From Prolixibacteraceae bacterium (GTDB taxonomy: Bacteria > Bacteroidota > Bacteroidia > Bacteroidales > Prolixibacteraceae): 64,000 nt of DNA. How positions within the stretch are numbered: position 1 is the first letter of the stretch; every line of letters starts with the position of its first letter. The notes below the pieces were generated by a model. It saw only the letters and a program-made list of their open reading frames with translations, ran no database searches and had not been told where the DNA came from. The stretch spans positions 41,582 to 105,581 of the forward strand of contig JAFLKN010000037.1 of assembly GCA_019163175.1 (NCBI GenBank), written 5' to 3'. Positions 36,212-45,600 of the stretch are shown here, one piece after another. A program made the translations under genes and the position numbers.

Positions 36212-38218
36212 CTAAAAATAGAAAATGCTTTTTTGGTCGCGCTTTTCTTTGTAAACACCTTTGCGAACCACTTTAACAATCGACCGCCGGTTAACTTCGT
36301 GTTGTTCCTCGGTACAATCCACTCCATTGGTACAATTATTCAACAACTTGGTTTCGCCATACCCCTGATACAAAAGTCGCTTGGGATCGATACCCTGAGA
36401 AACTACATAATCGAATGCGGCACGTGCACGCTTTTTAGAAAGCACCATGTTGTATTCATCGCTTCCGCGCGAATCGGTATGCGATTCGATCCGGATTTCA
36501 AGGTCTGGATATTCTTTCAGGAAAGCAATTAATTTATTGAGTGTGGCTGCAGCGTCGGGATTTATATCTGTTTTATCCAATGAGTAATTGATGTATTCAA
36601 GTTCGACAACCTGCAAAGGTACTCCATCTTCTTCCTCCATACTTTTAGGCGCAAGATTATCAGTTGCTTCCTCTATTTTTTGCTCGAGGAATATTTCTGA
36701 AAACACTTCATCGTTCGGTCGGAGCGTTGATGTACCTACTGATTTCTCGTTTTCGAAATAAAACTCTTTGGTTACATTAATGATGTACGCCTGCCCTTTG
36801 TTAACTTCAAATTCAAATTGTCCGTCGTTGCGGGTAACACTAGTTAAAATGGTATTTCCACTTTCGTTGATTACGGATATTGTTGCATCAGAAAGTACAT
36901 CTTTGGTATCACGATCTTTAATAACCCCTCTGATAATAACCGGTACGCGTTTAATCTTCAGAAAGTATAAATCATCATTTCCTTTTCCACCAGCGCGATT
37001 GGATGAGAAATATCCCTTCATGCCAGTTGAGTCAAGCGCCATTCCGAAATCATCACGTGGTGAGTTCGCCGGATATCCCATATTTTCGATGCTGTTAAAG
37101 ACACCCTGTTCCGGAACAGAAAAATAAATATCCAGGCCTCCAAGACCTCCATGCCCATTACTTCCAAAATAAAGAACGCCATCGTTACTAATAAATGGGA
37201 AGAACTCGTTTCCTTCCGTATTAATTTTTGGCCCCAGATTAAACGGCTTGCTCCATTGACCATTCATGAAAACACTAAAATAAAGATCCGATTTCCCATA
37301 TCCACCGGGCATATCGGAAGCAAAATACAAAATCGTTCCGGTTTTGTCGATTGACGGATGCCCAACTGAATATTCATCGCTGTTGTACCTAAAACCCCCT
37401 GTTAGTTTCCAGTCATCGCCGTCGAGATTTCCCTGAAATATTTTCAGATTAGTTACACCATCTCTACTTTGCGAAGCTTTACCTTTTAAAAAGCTGTTTC
37501 GCGTAAAATAAATAATATCCTTCTTTTGATCGAACGATACCGGACCGTCATGATATGGGGTTTTTAACTTAGGAGCAAATGGTTCGGGAGCAGACAAGTC
37601 GCCATAGGCACCAATTTTTGCAGAATACAAATCGAGGTATGGCAATTCGTTCCATTTGTAGTTAACACCCGATTTTACGCCTATTGATGTTGAAGAAAAA
37701 ATAAGCTGATCCTTATAAAAGGCGGGTCCCATTTCTGACCCAACGGTGTTGATTGCAGTATTTAGAATTTCATATTTCGTAGAATCACGCATCAAAAACT
37801 GAATATATTCAAGTAGTGAAACCTGAATATTTACACGACCATCTTCCGGACGTAATTCAGAATATTCTTTTAGCCATTGTTCGGCAAGCAGATATTTCCC
37901 GTTACTTTTTAAAGCCTGCGAATAGTTAAAGATATCCTCAGGTTCATCCACATTACGATCAATCAACTTCTGTAACCACTTTTCAACCTCGTCCGTATTT
38001 CCAACATTCCGGTTTGCTTCGGCCAATCTTTTCACGACATAATTATCGGTTGTATCTCGTTGGTAAGCATATTCATACAAGCCAATTGCTTCAATAAAAG
38101 CAAATTCTTCAAAGCTTTTATCTGCAAGCTTAGTGGTAAGTTTCTGGCCAGAGCTTAGGCGAGGATAAAAAAATCCCAGGATCATCAGTAACAGAAATAT
38201 GCATGAAGATCTTGCCAT
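36212..38218 (-). CDS. PorE-like T9SS-associated OmpA-family protein (TPR, beta-propeller, CRD, OmpA_C)
   Basis: The 668-residue envelope protein has a signal sequence (residues 1-24), TPR-type helices (about 30-130), WD40/PD40-like propeller repeats (about 160-420; GTILYFASDMPGGYGKSDLY, GVLYFGSNGHGGLGGLDIYF), a carboxypeptidase-regulatory-like fold (about 430-510; VIIRGVIKDRDTKDVLSDA) and a peptidoglycan-binding OmpA domain (about 545-660; RIESHTDSRGSDEYNMVLS). This order matches PorE of Porphyromonas gingivalis, which anchors T9SS parts to peptidoglycan. It follows a porP/sprF gene by 17 bp and is probably dedicated to this cluster. It lacks a clear lipobox. Confidence 0.88.
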   Translation of the reverse strand: MARSSCIFLLLMILGFFYPRLSSGQKLTTKLADKSFEEFAFIEAIGLYEYAYQRDTTDNYVVKRLAEANRNVGNTDEVEKWLQKLIDRNVDEPEDIFNYSQALKSNGKYLLAEQWLKEYSELRPEDGRVNIQVSLLEYIQFLMRDSTKYEILNTAINTVGSEMGPAFYKDQLIFSSTSIGVKSGVNYKWNELPYLDLYSAKIGAYGDLSAPEPFAPKLKTPYHDGPVSFDQKKDIIYFTRNSFLKGKASQSRDGVTNLKIFQGNLDGDDWKLTGGFRYNSDEYSVGHPSIDKTGTILYFASDMPGGYGKSDLYFSVFMNGQWSKPFNLGPKINTEGNEFFPFISNDGVLYFGSNGHGGLGGLDIYFSVPEQGVFNSIENMGYPANSPRDDFGMALDSTGMKGYFSSNRAGGKGNDDLYFLKIKRVPVIIRGVIKDRDTKDVLSDATISVINESGNTILTSVTRNDGQFEFEVNKGQAYIINVTKEFYFENEKSVGTSTLRPNDEVFSEIFLEQKIEEATDNLAPKSMEEEDGVPLQVVELEYINYSLDKTDINPDAAATLNKLIAFLKEYPDLEIRIESHTDSRGSDEYNMVLSKKRARAAFDYVVSQGIDPKRLLYQGYGETKLLNNCTNGVDCTEEQHEVNRRSIVKVVRKGVYKEKRDQKSIFYF

Positions 38219-38235
38219 TTATACTTGTGAAAAAA

Positions 38236-39195
38236 TTAGAAATACCTTGGTGACCTAACTCTGCCACTTCTTGGATTGAAGTCGTAACTAATCATAAGTT
38301 CGTGTGTTCCATTATTATAGGCTCCGAGCTTATTAATTGGTAAATCGTAAGAATAACCAAATTTAATCTGATTGGTAACCTGTAACTGAAACAACCCCCC
38401 AAATGAATCTCCAAACCTTAACATGGCTCCAACCCAAAGACGGTCATAAAATAAAAATGTTCCATTCACATCTAAAGATGCAGGCGCATTCTTAACATAT
38501 TTCGTCAAAATGGATGGTTTAAATTTAACAATTCTATTTACATCAAATACATATCCAGCCATAAAAAAAACATGAAGCTTCTCTTTGCTGGTATTTTGAA
38601 CGGAAATACCGTTTTCGTTGATTGTATTCTCTATTAATTTTGGAATCGAAAGACCTGCATAATATTTATTGGTATAGTAAAATGCTCCAACTCCAAAATT
38701 TGGCAAAAAGCGCCTGTTTATATCATTAACAAAGACCGGATCTCCGGGTTCATTAGTCTCTAAAGCAGATAATCCGGCATCATAAAAATTCACCCCAGCT
38801 TTCAGCCCCAATGCCAAAGTTCTCTGGTTACTAAAAAATAACCGATAGGAATAATCTGCAAAAACTCCTGTTTGTTTTACAGGCCACAAATCGTCGTAAA
38901 CAAATGACAAACCAAGTCCCATACTTGTTTGCCCGATTGGCGAATGCATTGAGAAAGTTCGGGATATGGGAGCATTTGGCATTGAAACCCATTGATTACG
39001 GGAGACAACCATCATGCTAAGTAAATCTTTTGATCCGGCATAAGCTGGATTTACAGTTATCAGATTCTCCATATACTGCGTATACATAGCATCTTGTTGC
39101 GCAGAAGCTTCCCACGCAAAAAACATTATCGAGCACACCAGAATAAGTCTGGCAAACAGATGTTTCGGATGATTTATGTAACTCGTATTTCTCAA
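38236..39195 (-). CDS. PorP/SprF family T9SS outer-membrane protein
   Basis: The 319-residue product has a signal peptide ending ASAQQDAMYTQYMENL, the family hallmark TVNPAYAGSKDLLSMMVVSR near residue 52, and many amphipathic beta strands of an outer-membrane barrel ending FNPRSGRVRSPRYF. SprF of Flavobacterium johnsoniae is needed to secrete and attach the adhesin SprB, and SprF paralogues are often paired with type B C-terminal-domain proteins. Here the partner is probably the gene just upstream (39283-40701). Gap to the PorE-like gene: 17 bp. Confidence 0.93.
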   Translation of the reverse strand: MRNTSYINHPKHLFARLILVCSIMFFAWEASAQQDAMYTQYMENLITVNPAYAGSKDLLSMMVVSRNQWVSMPNAPISRTFSMHSPIGQTSMGLGLSFVYDDLWPVKQTGVFADYSYRLFFSNQRTLALGLKAGVNFYDAGLSALETNEPGDPVFVNDINRRFLPNFGVGAFYYTNKYYAGLSIPKLIENTINENGISVQNTSKEKLHVFFMAGYVFDVNRIVKFKPSILTKYVKNAPASLDVNGTFLFYDRLWVGAMLRFGDSFGGLFQLQVTNQIKFGYSYDLPINKLGAYNNGTHELMISYDFNPRSGRVRSPRYF

Positions 39196-39282
39196 TTATA
39201 AATTTTCAGTTTTTTAATACTCTTCTTATTCACTATTCGTCAATCACATTCTTATTTACCTTTTCCTAGCATACGCAGAATC

Positions 39283-40701
39283 CTACCTATCCAGGTAAAC
39301 AGAACCGTTTATATTCTCTTTGCCATCCAACTTCAGGATATAGAAGTACGTTCCATTTGGTATTGCACCACTTCCTGATTTGGAATTTCCATCCCAGAAT
39401 CCATCTTTACCGAGACCTTCACCATAGTTCTTTGATTGGTAGACAGTATTTCCCCACCGATTGAAGATTCTAATTTCAACAGTTTGGTACTTAGCAATCC
39501 CTTTAATCTCAAACTTGTCGTTGATGCCATCATCATTTGGAGAAAATGCATCAGGAATAAAGAATGGATTATCATTAATAAAGACCAGCACAGTTGCTTC
39601 ATCGCAACTCTGGAAATAATCGCAAATGGAATAAACAAAAGAGTCAGATCCAACAAAATACTGATTAGGTAAATAGGTTATTACCGAATCAGCTACAATA
39701 TTGGCCATCCCGTTTCTGGGAGGACTTACAATTTTTAGAGTTGATGGATTTAAACCCAGTTTTGGGATGTCATTCATCAGAACATTAATATCGGCAGCAA
39801 TATTTATTACCGTATTAATTGTATCCTGAATTGCCTGAGTGTAAATATTTATCAGAACTGAATCCTGATCTGAACACCCATACTGATCGGTAACAGTTAA
39901 ATAATATTTACCAGGCTGATTAACTACCGGATGACTTGTATTATTTCCTTCAACAATATGGCCATTCGTGGTTTTCCAGGCATACGTAAGATTTTCGCCC
40001 GAACTTTTTGACCCATCTAAAAGGCCCGATTGGTTAATTCCAATATGAAGGTTTTCTCCGGCATCAGCGTTCACATCCTGCGCAACCATAATGCGAACAG
40101 GTTCTGTGCTTGAATGTCCGTAAATATCGGTCACCGTCAACTGGTAATTGGTTGAAACGCCAGGGGTAAATACTGGTTTGGAACTTTTAGGGTTATCCAG
40201 ATAAATAGGTGGATCCCAATGAAAGCTTAATCCATCTCCAGTACTGCTACTTGCATCTAAAACAATCGGTTGGCACGAATTTGCAAATACATATTTCGTA
40301 TTACCGATTAAAATAGTAGGATTCGAGATTTTGGCCACAGGCCAAATAGTTTCCCTCCCCGTCACAACAATTGCTATAGCCTTGGTATTTGTACATCCTT
40401 TTTGGTCAGTCTCTACAACTGTTGGATAATACGTTCCGGGATTCAGCCAATTTAATGTAAGGGTTGAGGTATTTTCACCTGAAACAATCCTGACTTCAGT
40501 ATTAGAAGCAGGAACAGTAAAATTTGAGCCTTTATATATGACCCATGAATAGGAACTTCCGGCATGATTCTCCACCCGATAAGTTCGCGCCTCAGTTTCG
40601 GAAACAACCGCACCGCCCTGAGCCATAGCAAAAGCCACGGTCCATAGCGCCAGCATACATACCAGCAATATGCGTTTATATGTCGATCCAATAACGGTCA
40701 T
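39283..40701 (-). CDS. T9SS type B sorting-domain protein with PKD/Ig-like modules
   Basis: This 472-residue secreted protein has a signal peptide (ending AFAMAQGG), an N-terminal module of about 90 residues (RTYRVENHAGSSYSWVIYKG to KGCTNTKAIAIVVTG), two PKD-like domains (residues about 120-290), an Ig-like tandem-type domain (INVLMNDIPKLGLNPSTLKI) and a gliding-motility-associated C-terminal domain. The last has the typical DAFSPNDDGINDKFEI, RIFNRWGNTVYQS and PNGTYFYILKLDGKENINGS. That domain targets the protein through T9SS to the surface. The same N-terminal module begins the two upstream small proteins. Confidence 0.9.
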   Translation of the reverse strand: MTVIGSTYKRILLVCMLALWTVAFAMAQGGAVVSETEARTYRVENHAGSSYSWVIYKGSNFTVPASNTEVRIVSGENTSTLTLNWLNPGTYYPTVVETDQKGCTNTKAIAIVVTGRETIWPVAKISNPTILIGNTKYVFANSCQPIVLDASSSTGDGLSFHWDPPIYLDNPKSSKPVFTPGVSTNYQLTVTDIYGHSSTEPVRIMVAQDVNADAGENLHIGINQSGLLDGSKSSGENLTYAWKTTNGHIVEGNNTSHPVVNQPGKYYLTVTDQYGCSDQDSVLINIYTQAIQDTINTVINIAADINVLMNDIPKLGLNPSTLKIVSPPRNGMANIVADSVITYLPNQYFVGSDSFVYSICDYFQSCDEATVLVFINDNPFFIPDAFSPNDDGINDKFEIKGIAKYQTVEIRIFNRWGNTVYQSKNYGEGLGKDGFWDGNSKSGSGAIPNGTYFYILKLDGKENINGSVYLDR

Positions 40702-40865
40702 ATTAATTAAAAAAGTTTACACTTCTTGCAATAAGTCAGCTTGAATGATCATATATAAATGCACCATCCCTGCAAACCTCAAAGCATCTTTGGGAACAAT
40801 TAGTTCTAAGGTCGGTATTCAACCAACAACTGAAACTAATAATACTTCTACCAATCAGGCAAACT

Positions 40866-40895
40866 CCGGACCGCAGGAAAATTCCCACGGTCCGT
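40866..40895. other. inverted repeat in the intergenic gap of the T9SS cluster
   Basis: CGGACCG (40867-40873) and CGGTCCG (40888-40894) form a 7-bp G/C-rich stem, and the 14-nt interior holds GGAA/TTCC that can extend the hairpin. No T-run follows on the minus strand, so it is not a standard terminator. It may stabilise the mRNA end or attenuate expression between the small secreted protein and the type B protein. The rest of the 246-bp gap shows nothing clear. Confidence 0.4.
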
Positions 40896-40947
40896 TGTCC
40901 CTGTATATTGATAAAAGCTATTAAATCAACACTATTAAACCCAATTA

Positions 40948-41754
40948 CTAGTTGGTCTGAATACCTGTTGTATGAGGTCTTGAAACGCTTGTAGCACCGT
41001 TATCAACACCGGTTTCGTTATCAGATACACCATTGATTGTTTTTCCTGCAGAAATAGCGGCAGTTGCAACAAAGTCAGCGGCAGTACCAGTAGCATCAGT
41101 AGTATTGGTGTAAACGTTGGTGTTATCAATAGTATAAGTAATTGTAACAGGAGCGTTATCGGTTACTGTAACAACACCAGCAGTGATTGATGCATTAGCA
41201 GAGAATGCAACTGTTGGAGAATAATTAGCAGGAACAGTCAAATTCAAGTTAAATGAATATCCAGCGTAAGAATTACTCAAACCTGAAGGAGTAACTGTAT
41301 AAACAACTGTCGTATTACCGTGGTCATACTGTACATCGTTTCCATTTAATGAAACAGATACAGCACCGTTGTAACATGATGTTGCTTTAGCAGCAGCGAG
41401 AGCAAGAGTGAACGGACTTGCAGTAATCTGAACTGGAAGAACTTTTTCGTTAGAACAACCGGCAGCATCGGTTTCCAATAAATGCACATAATACCAAGTA
41501 CCAACTGTAACACCGGCAGCCCAGGTAATGTCAGTTCCAGGAGTTGCTGAAGAAGAAATTACTGCATCTGTACCTGCAGTCGTAGTTAAATTACTTTTTG
41601 TTACTGTCCATAAATAAGTACTTCCAGCATGGGTTGTAACTGTGTAATTGTGAGTTGCACCTGGTGATGGAGCAGTACCTGTACTTTGACCGAAAACAAC
41701 ATTGCTGGTAAATAATACCAATGCGAAAACCGAAAGAATTAATAGCTTTTTCAT
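40948..41754 (-). CDS. secreted protein with Ig/PKD-like N-terminal module (paralogue of next gene)
   Basis: This is a 268-residue protein of unknown function with a signal peptide (residues about 1-22, ending NVVFGQS). Residues 30-120 carry the module shared with its neighbours: ATHNYTVTTHAGSTYLWTV, then an aromatic-rich strand and HLLETDAAGCSNEKVLPVQI. The C-terminal half is a Thr/Ser/Val-rich, beta-predicted domain with NTTVVYTVTPSGLSNSYAGY, ending HTTGIQTN. It has no T9SS sorting domain, lipobox or membrane anchor. It probably works with the adhesin and the type B protein made from the same cluster; any structural role is inference. Confidence 0.8.
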   Translation of the reverse strand: MKKLLILSVFALVLFTSNVVFGQSTGTAPSPGATHNYTVTTHAGSTYLWTVTKSNLTTTAGTDAVISSSATPGTDITWAAGVTVGTWYYVHLLETDAAGCSNEKVLPVQITASPFTLALAAAKATSCYNGAVSVSLNGNDVQYDHGNTTVVYTVTPSGLSNSYAGYSFNLNLTVPANYSPTVAFSANASITAGVVTVTDNAPVTITYTIDNTNVYTNTTDATGTAADFVATAAISAGKTINGVSDNETGVDNGATSVSRPHTTGIQTN

Positions 41755-41813
41755 TTTTGTAAAAATTAAATGTTAATAAATAATTATGTTTGTTAATTGT
41801 ATTTTATAAATTA

Positions 41814-42569
41814 TTAGTCTGTTGAAATTGATGAAGTGTTTGGTACTGCATTGATTGTTTGAGTTGCAGTCCAATCGTTAGAATCTCTATCGGGGGTATT
41901 GTAAACCAATTCTTTTGCCGAGGTAATAGCCAAATCAACTGTGTGCTGAGTATAGATATTCCCAGTTACATTCATGGTAATAGTCATTGTTCTTGCTCCG
42001 CTGGCGCTTGGTATTGCGGTAACAGTATAAGGTCCAGTTCCTGAAAGTGTGCCAACTGAAGCCGCAACACTTGCTACAGAAGCACCCACGCTTGGAGTAA
42101 GAGTAAATGTATATTCCCAGTTTGGACTCCATGAAGTATTACCGGTAGTCATATTTACGGTGTAGGTTATTGCAGTTGTGGTAGAAGTACCTGCAAAATT
42201 CACCTGGCCATCAGCTGCATTACAAGTTGCGGTAGGTGACGAAGTAGATACATCGAATGTATTTGCCCCAACCACAATAGTTGCCGTTTTAACTGTCGAA
42301 CAGGTAGACCCTGTTGTTTCAGTAAATGTAAGGGTATAAGTACCTGCAACAGTCCAGGTAATACTAACCGAAGCTGTTGAAGCTCCTGAATTAATAGTAT
42401 AACCAGTAGCCGGAGAAACAGTCCACGCTAAGGTATTAGAGCCACCCGGGGTAATGGTGTAGGTGTGAGTGGAGTTTACTAGTGGAGTTAAACCACCTTG
42501 AGCCATAGAGCTCATACTGACAAGAAATAATGCCAGTATTGAAATCAGATAAATCGCTGTTTTTTTCAT
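41814..42569 (-). CDS. secreted protein with Ig/PKD-like N-terminal module (paralogue of next gene)
   Basis: This is a 251-residue secreted protein of unknown function with a signal peptide (MKKTAIYLISILALFLVSMS, cleavage near SMAQGG). Residues 30-100 match the shared module: STHTYTITPGGSNTLAWTVS, an ITWTVAGTYTLTFTET strand and a CSTVKTATIVV end. The second half (residues about 110-235) is Thr/Ser-rich with WSPNWEYTFTLTPSVGAS and a C-terminal TINAVPNTSSISTD. The downstream paralogue ends in a comparable way, with TINGV and a final acidic or amide residue. No sorting signal is seen. It is 37 bp downstream of the giant adhesin gene. Confidence 0.8.
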   Translation of the reverse strand: MKKTAIYLISILALFLVSMSSMAQGGLTPLVNSTHTYTITPGGSNTLAWTVSPATGYTINSGASTASVSITWTVAGTYTLTFTETTGSTCSTVKTATIVVGANTFDVSTSSPTATCNAADGQVNFAGTSTTTAITYTVNMTTGNTSWSPNWEYTFTLTPSVGASVASVAASVGTLSGTGPYTVTAIPSASGARTMTITMNVTGNIYTQHTVDLAITSAKELVYNTPDRDSNDWTATQTINAVPNTSSISTD

Positions 42570-42606
42570 GTCGTAATTTTTATCTATTTACTTTTCGTTT
42601 TACTTA

Positions 42607-45600
42607 TTAATCTCCTACAATTTCACCTGTCGCCGGTAATGGATTAACTGTCATGGTAATCGCATTTGAAGTGGCTGGTGAGCCAGTTACACAGTTAGCA
42701 TTACTCGTCAGCACACATGTCACTATGTCGCTATTTAAAGGCACATATGAATAACTCGCACTGTTGGTTCCTGCATTATTTCCATTCACTTTCCACTGAT
42801 AACTTGGAGTTGTACCTCCATTTGTTGGAGTAGCAGTGAAAGAGACACTTGTTCCTGAACAAACATTGTTCTGATTAGCTGCAATTGTTACATTAGCAAT
42901 AACCTGAGCTGTTACAGTCAAGTCACTGCCATTGTCACTGCCAGTCGCGGCAGGCAAATTACTAACAACGCGAATCCGGTAACCAGTTCCGGCTGCTGTT
43001 GCAACAGGAATAATTCCGGTAATAGTTCCTGCACTTACTGAAGTTAAAGTTCCAATATTAACCGGAGTGCTAAAACTTCCACTTGCATTTGAAAGCTGTG
43101 CTGTAAATACATTTCCGGATGTATAAATTCCGGTTATGGTGAATGGAACAGAAACTGAACTTCCGGCACAGAAAGGAGTGCCAATCGAACCTGTTGCTAT
43201 TGTAGTTTTTTTCTTTTCGGCCAAAACAAAATATCGATACGTGCCAATCGGATCTGAACCGGATACACCCGTTGAAACAGGCGTTCCTTCTAAAGAGGTA
43301 TAAGTTCCGGCAACGGAAACACTACCTCCGATAACATCAAGCGGATCGTTTGAGATACCCCGGTCGAGCGAAATGGAACTATTGGTAAAGTTCCCGGTAG
43401 TAGCCAGTGACCAATATTCTGTAGTACTAATAGATTCCAATGTGGCATCAAAACTTCCTCCAGCATTTACAGCAAATGCCTCGACCTGTGCCGTTACAGT
43501 GCCTGTACCCGTAGTTGGATTAAATAAAGAGAAAGGTAAATAAGCAGAACCTTTCCCGGTTGGGAAAATGTATGTAGAACCAGAACCCAGACTTGATGGT
43601 AATATCCATTTCACTGGACCAATAATAAAGGAAGATGAAGATGCTCCTGAAATTGCTGATGTTGATGTATTGGTGATTGAAAGCAAATTAGATGTTGTCG
43701 ATATTAAAATGCCCGATGTAAAGATTAAGTTACCAGCAACTGCAATGTTTTGGCTCAATGTAACTCCAGCCGATCTGTTAACGATTAGGTTATTAACGGT
43801 GTTTGCATTCGGAGTAGTTACAAATGTGCCTGTGGCTGCTCCTTGAAATTCATAATTGGCACTGCTGCTAAAAGTTTTTGTTGTCGTAGCTGATGGGAAA
43901 GTGCCTGAAATTCCGTTGGAATTAGCGGTAATAAAATTAGCACCTGAGTTAACAACAACGACTGTTGCATTAGCTTGGGGTACTCCATCAGTTATTGAAA
44001 AAGTACCAGCGTCAAGTGTACCGTTAACCGTAAAATTTGCATAATACTGCGGACTTCCGTTATCTCCGTACAGCTGCAAGTCTGAAAGTAGCTGAACTGT
44101 GCTTGAAGGCTCAATTGTGTAACTTATCCATCGCGCAGCATCAGGATTTGTAAAAGATAATGTTTGAGTACCACTTCCATTAAAAATAATTTCACCGTTA
44201 TACCTGCCATTTCCCATAGTGCTCATACTTTCAGTTGCACTGGCAGTGTTCAAAAAATTTCCGGCAACATACATTTTGGTTAAAAAAGTTCCTGAAGTGC
44301 CTACATTAAAATCAAATAATCCATTGGTTTGCATGTAATTTCCGCCAATAAACATGTTTCTGGCAGGACCATCACTTAATGTAAAAGCTCCGTTACTTAA
44401 TACAAAATTTCCTTGAACAGTAATATCTCCCGCAGGTGTTGTATTCCCCGTTTGTGATGCACAATTCCAGGTCAGGTTTCCAAAAGTCTGATTTAAGCCA
44501 GCTGGGCCTGTAGTCGTCATCCCAGTTATGAGACAGGTTGATGATGCATTCCAACTTGCAGTTGGAATTGTGCCACCATTCTGTACATGTTCGTAGGTTG
44601 CTCCGCTATTAAAAGTTACAGTTCCTGAAGTTGTTATAGTTCCTGAACTAATAAATGTGCCACTTACTATCAAAGATCCATTTACTGCAAGGTCGGTACC
44701 TGAACCATCAGCCAAAGTCAATGTTTGGCCATTATTTATGCCTACTGTACCTCCGTTATCAATCACTGTTTGATCAACAGATAGACTTGAATTGACACTC
44801 ACAGTATGTCCTGTTCGTACGGTTATTATATTTGCTGCACTTGTAGGTGTTACGGTTGCATTAATCCAGCTAATTCCATCGGGCGAACTCTCCCAGGTTG
44901 AAGTTGCGCTCCAGTTTCCTGTAGTTTTCGACCTGAAATAGTCGGTAGCTAATGTTACTGCTGGAGGAACCAACTCACTGGTGCCCAGTAAAATTGGCGT
45001 ACCAGAAAAACCGGCAAAACTAATTTTGGCCAATTGGGTAGCATCCAAACCTCCAACACCAACAAAAATTTTACCGCCACTTGTATTGCTCTGTCCAGCC
45101 GTTCCTGTCCAACCATTGATTGTTAAAGAAGAGCCAGCCCAAATAATATTATGACTGTCGGCAAAAGTTATGGTATGTTCGTTTGAACCCAGATCAATAG
45201 TTGAGCTGGCATCCAGCTTTAAAGTGGAGGCATTGGTAATTGTTCTGGTCGCTGTAATTCCAGTTGTACTAAGCGTGCCCCCATTCAATATAACCTGTGT
45301 ATTTGGTGCAATATTCCCAGTTGGGTTTAACCTTAATTCGCCGTTGGTAATGGTTGTGGTTCCAGTATATGAATTTGCACCTGTAAGTGTCCAGATACCA
45401 TTCCCATTCTTAATTAATGCACCAGTTCCCGACCGTACACCAGAAAAATTCCCTGATCCAGCACCATCTAAAGTTAAGGTAAAATTACCTGACATATTTC
45501 CACTCAAACTTAGTGTTCCGGCATCAGAACTAATCTCTGTATTATCAGCTAAAGTAATTGCACCTCCCCAAGTATTGTCACCACTTATATTCCGTAGAGC

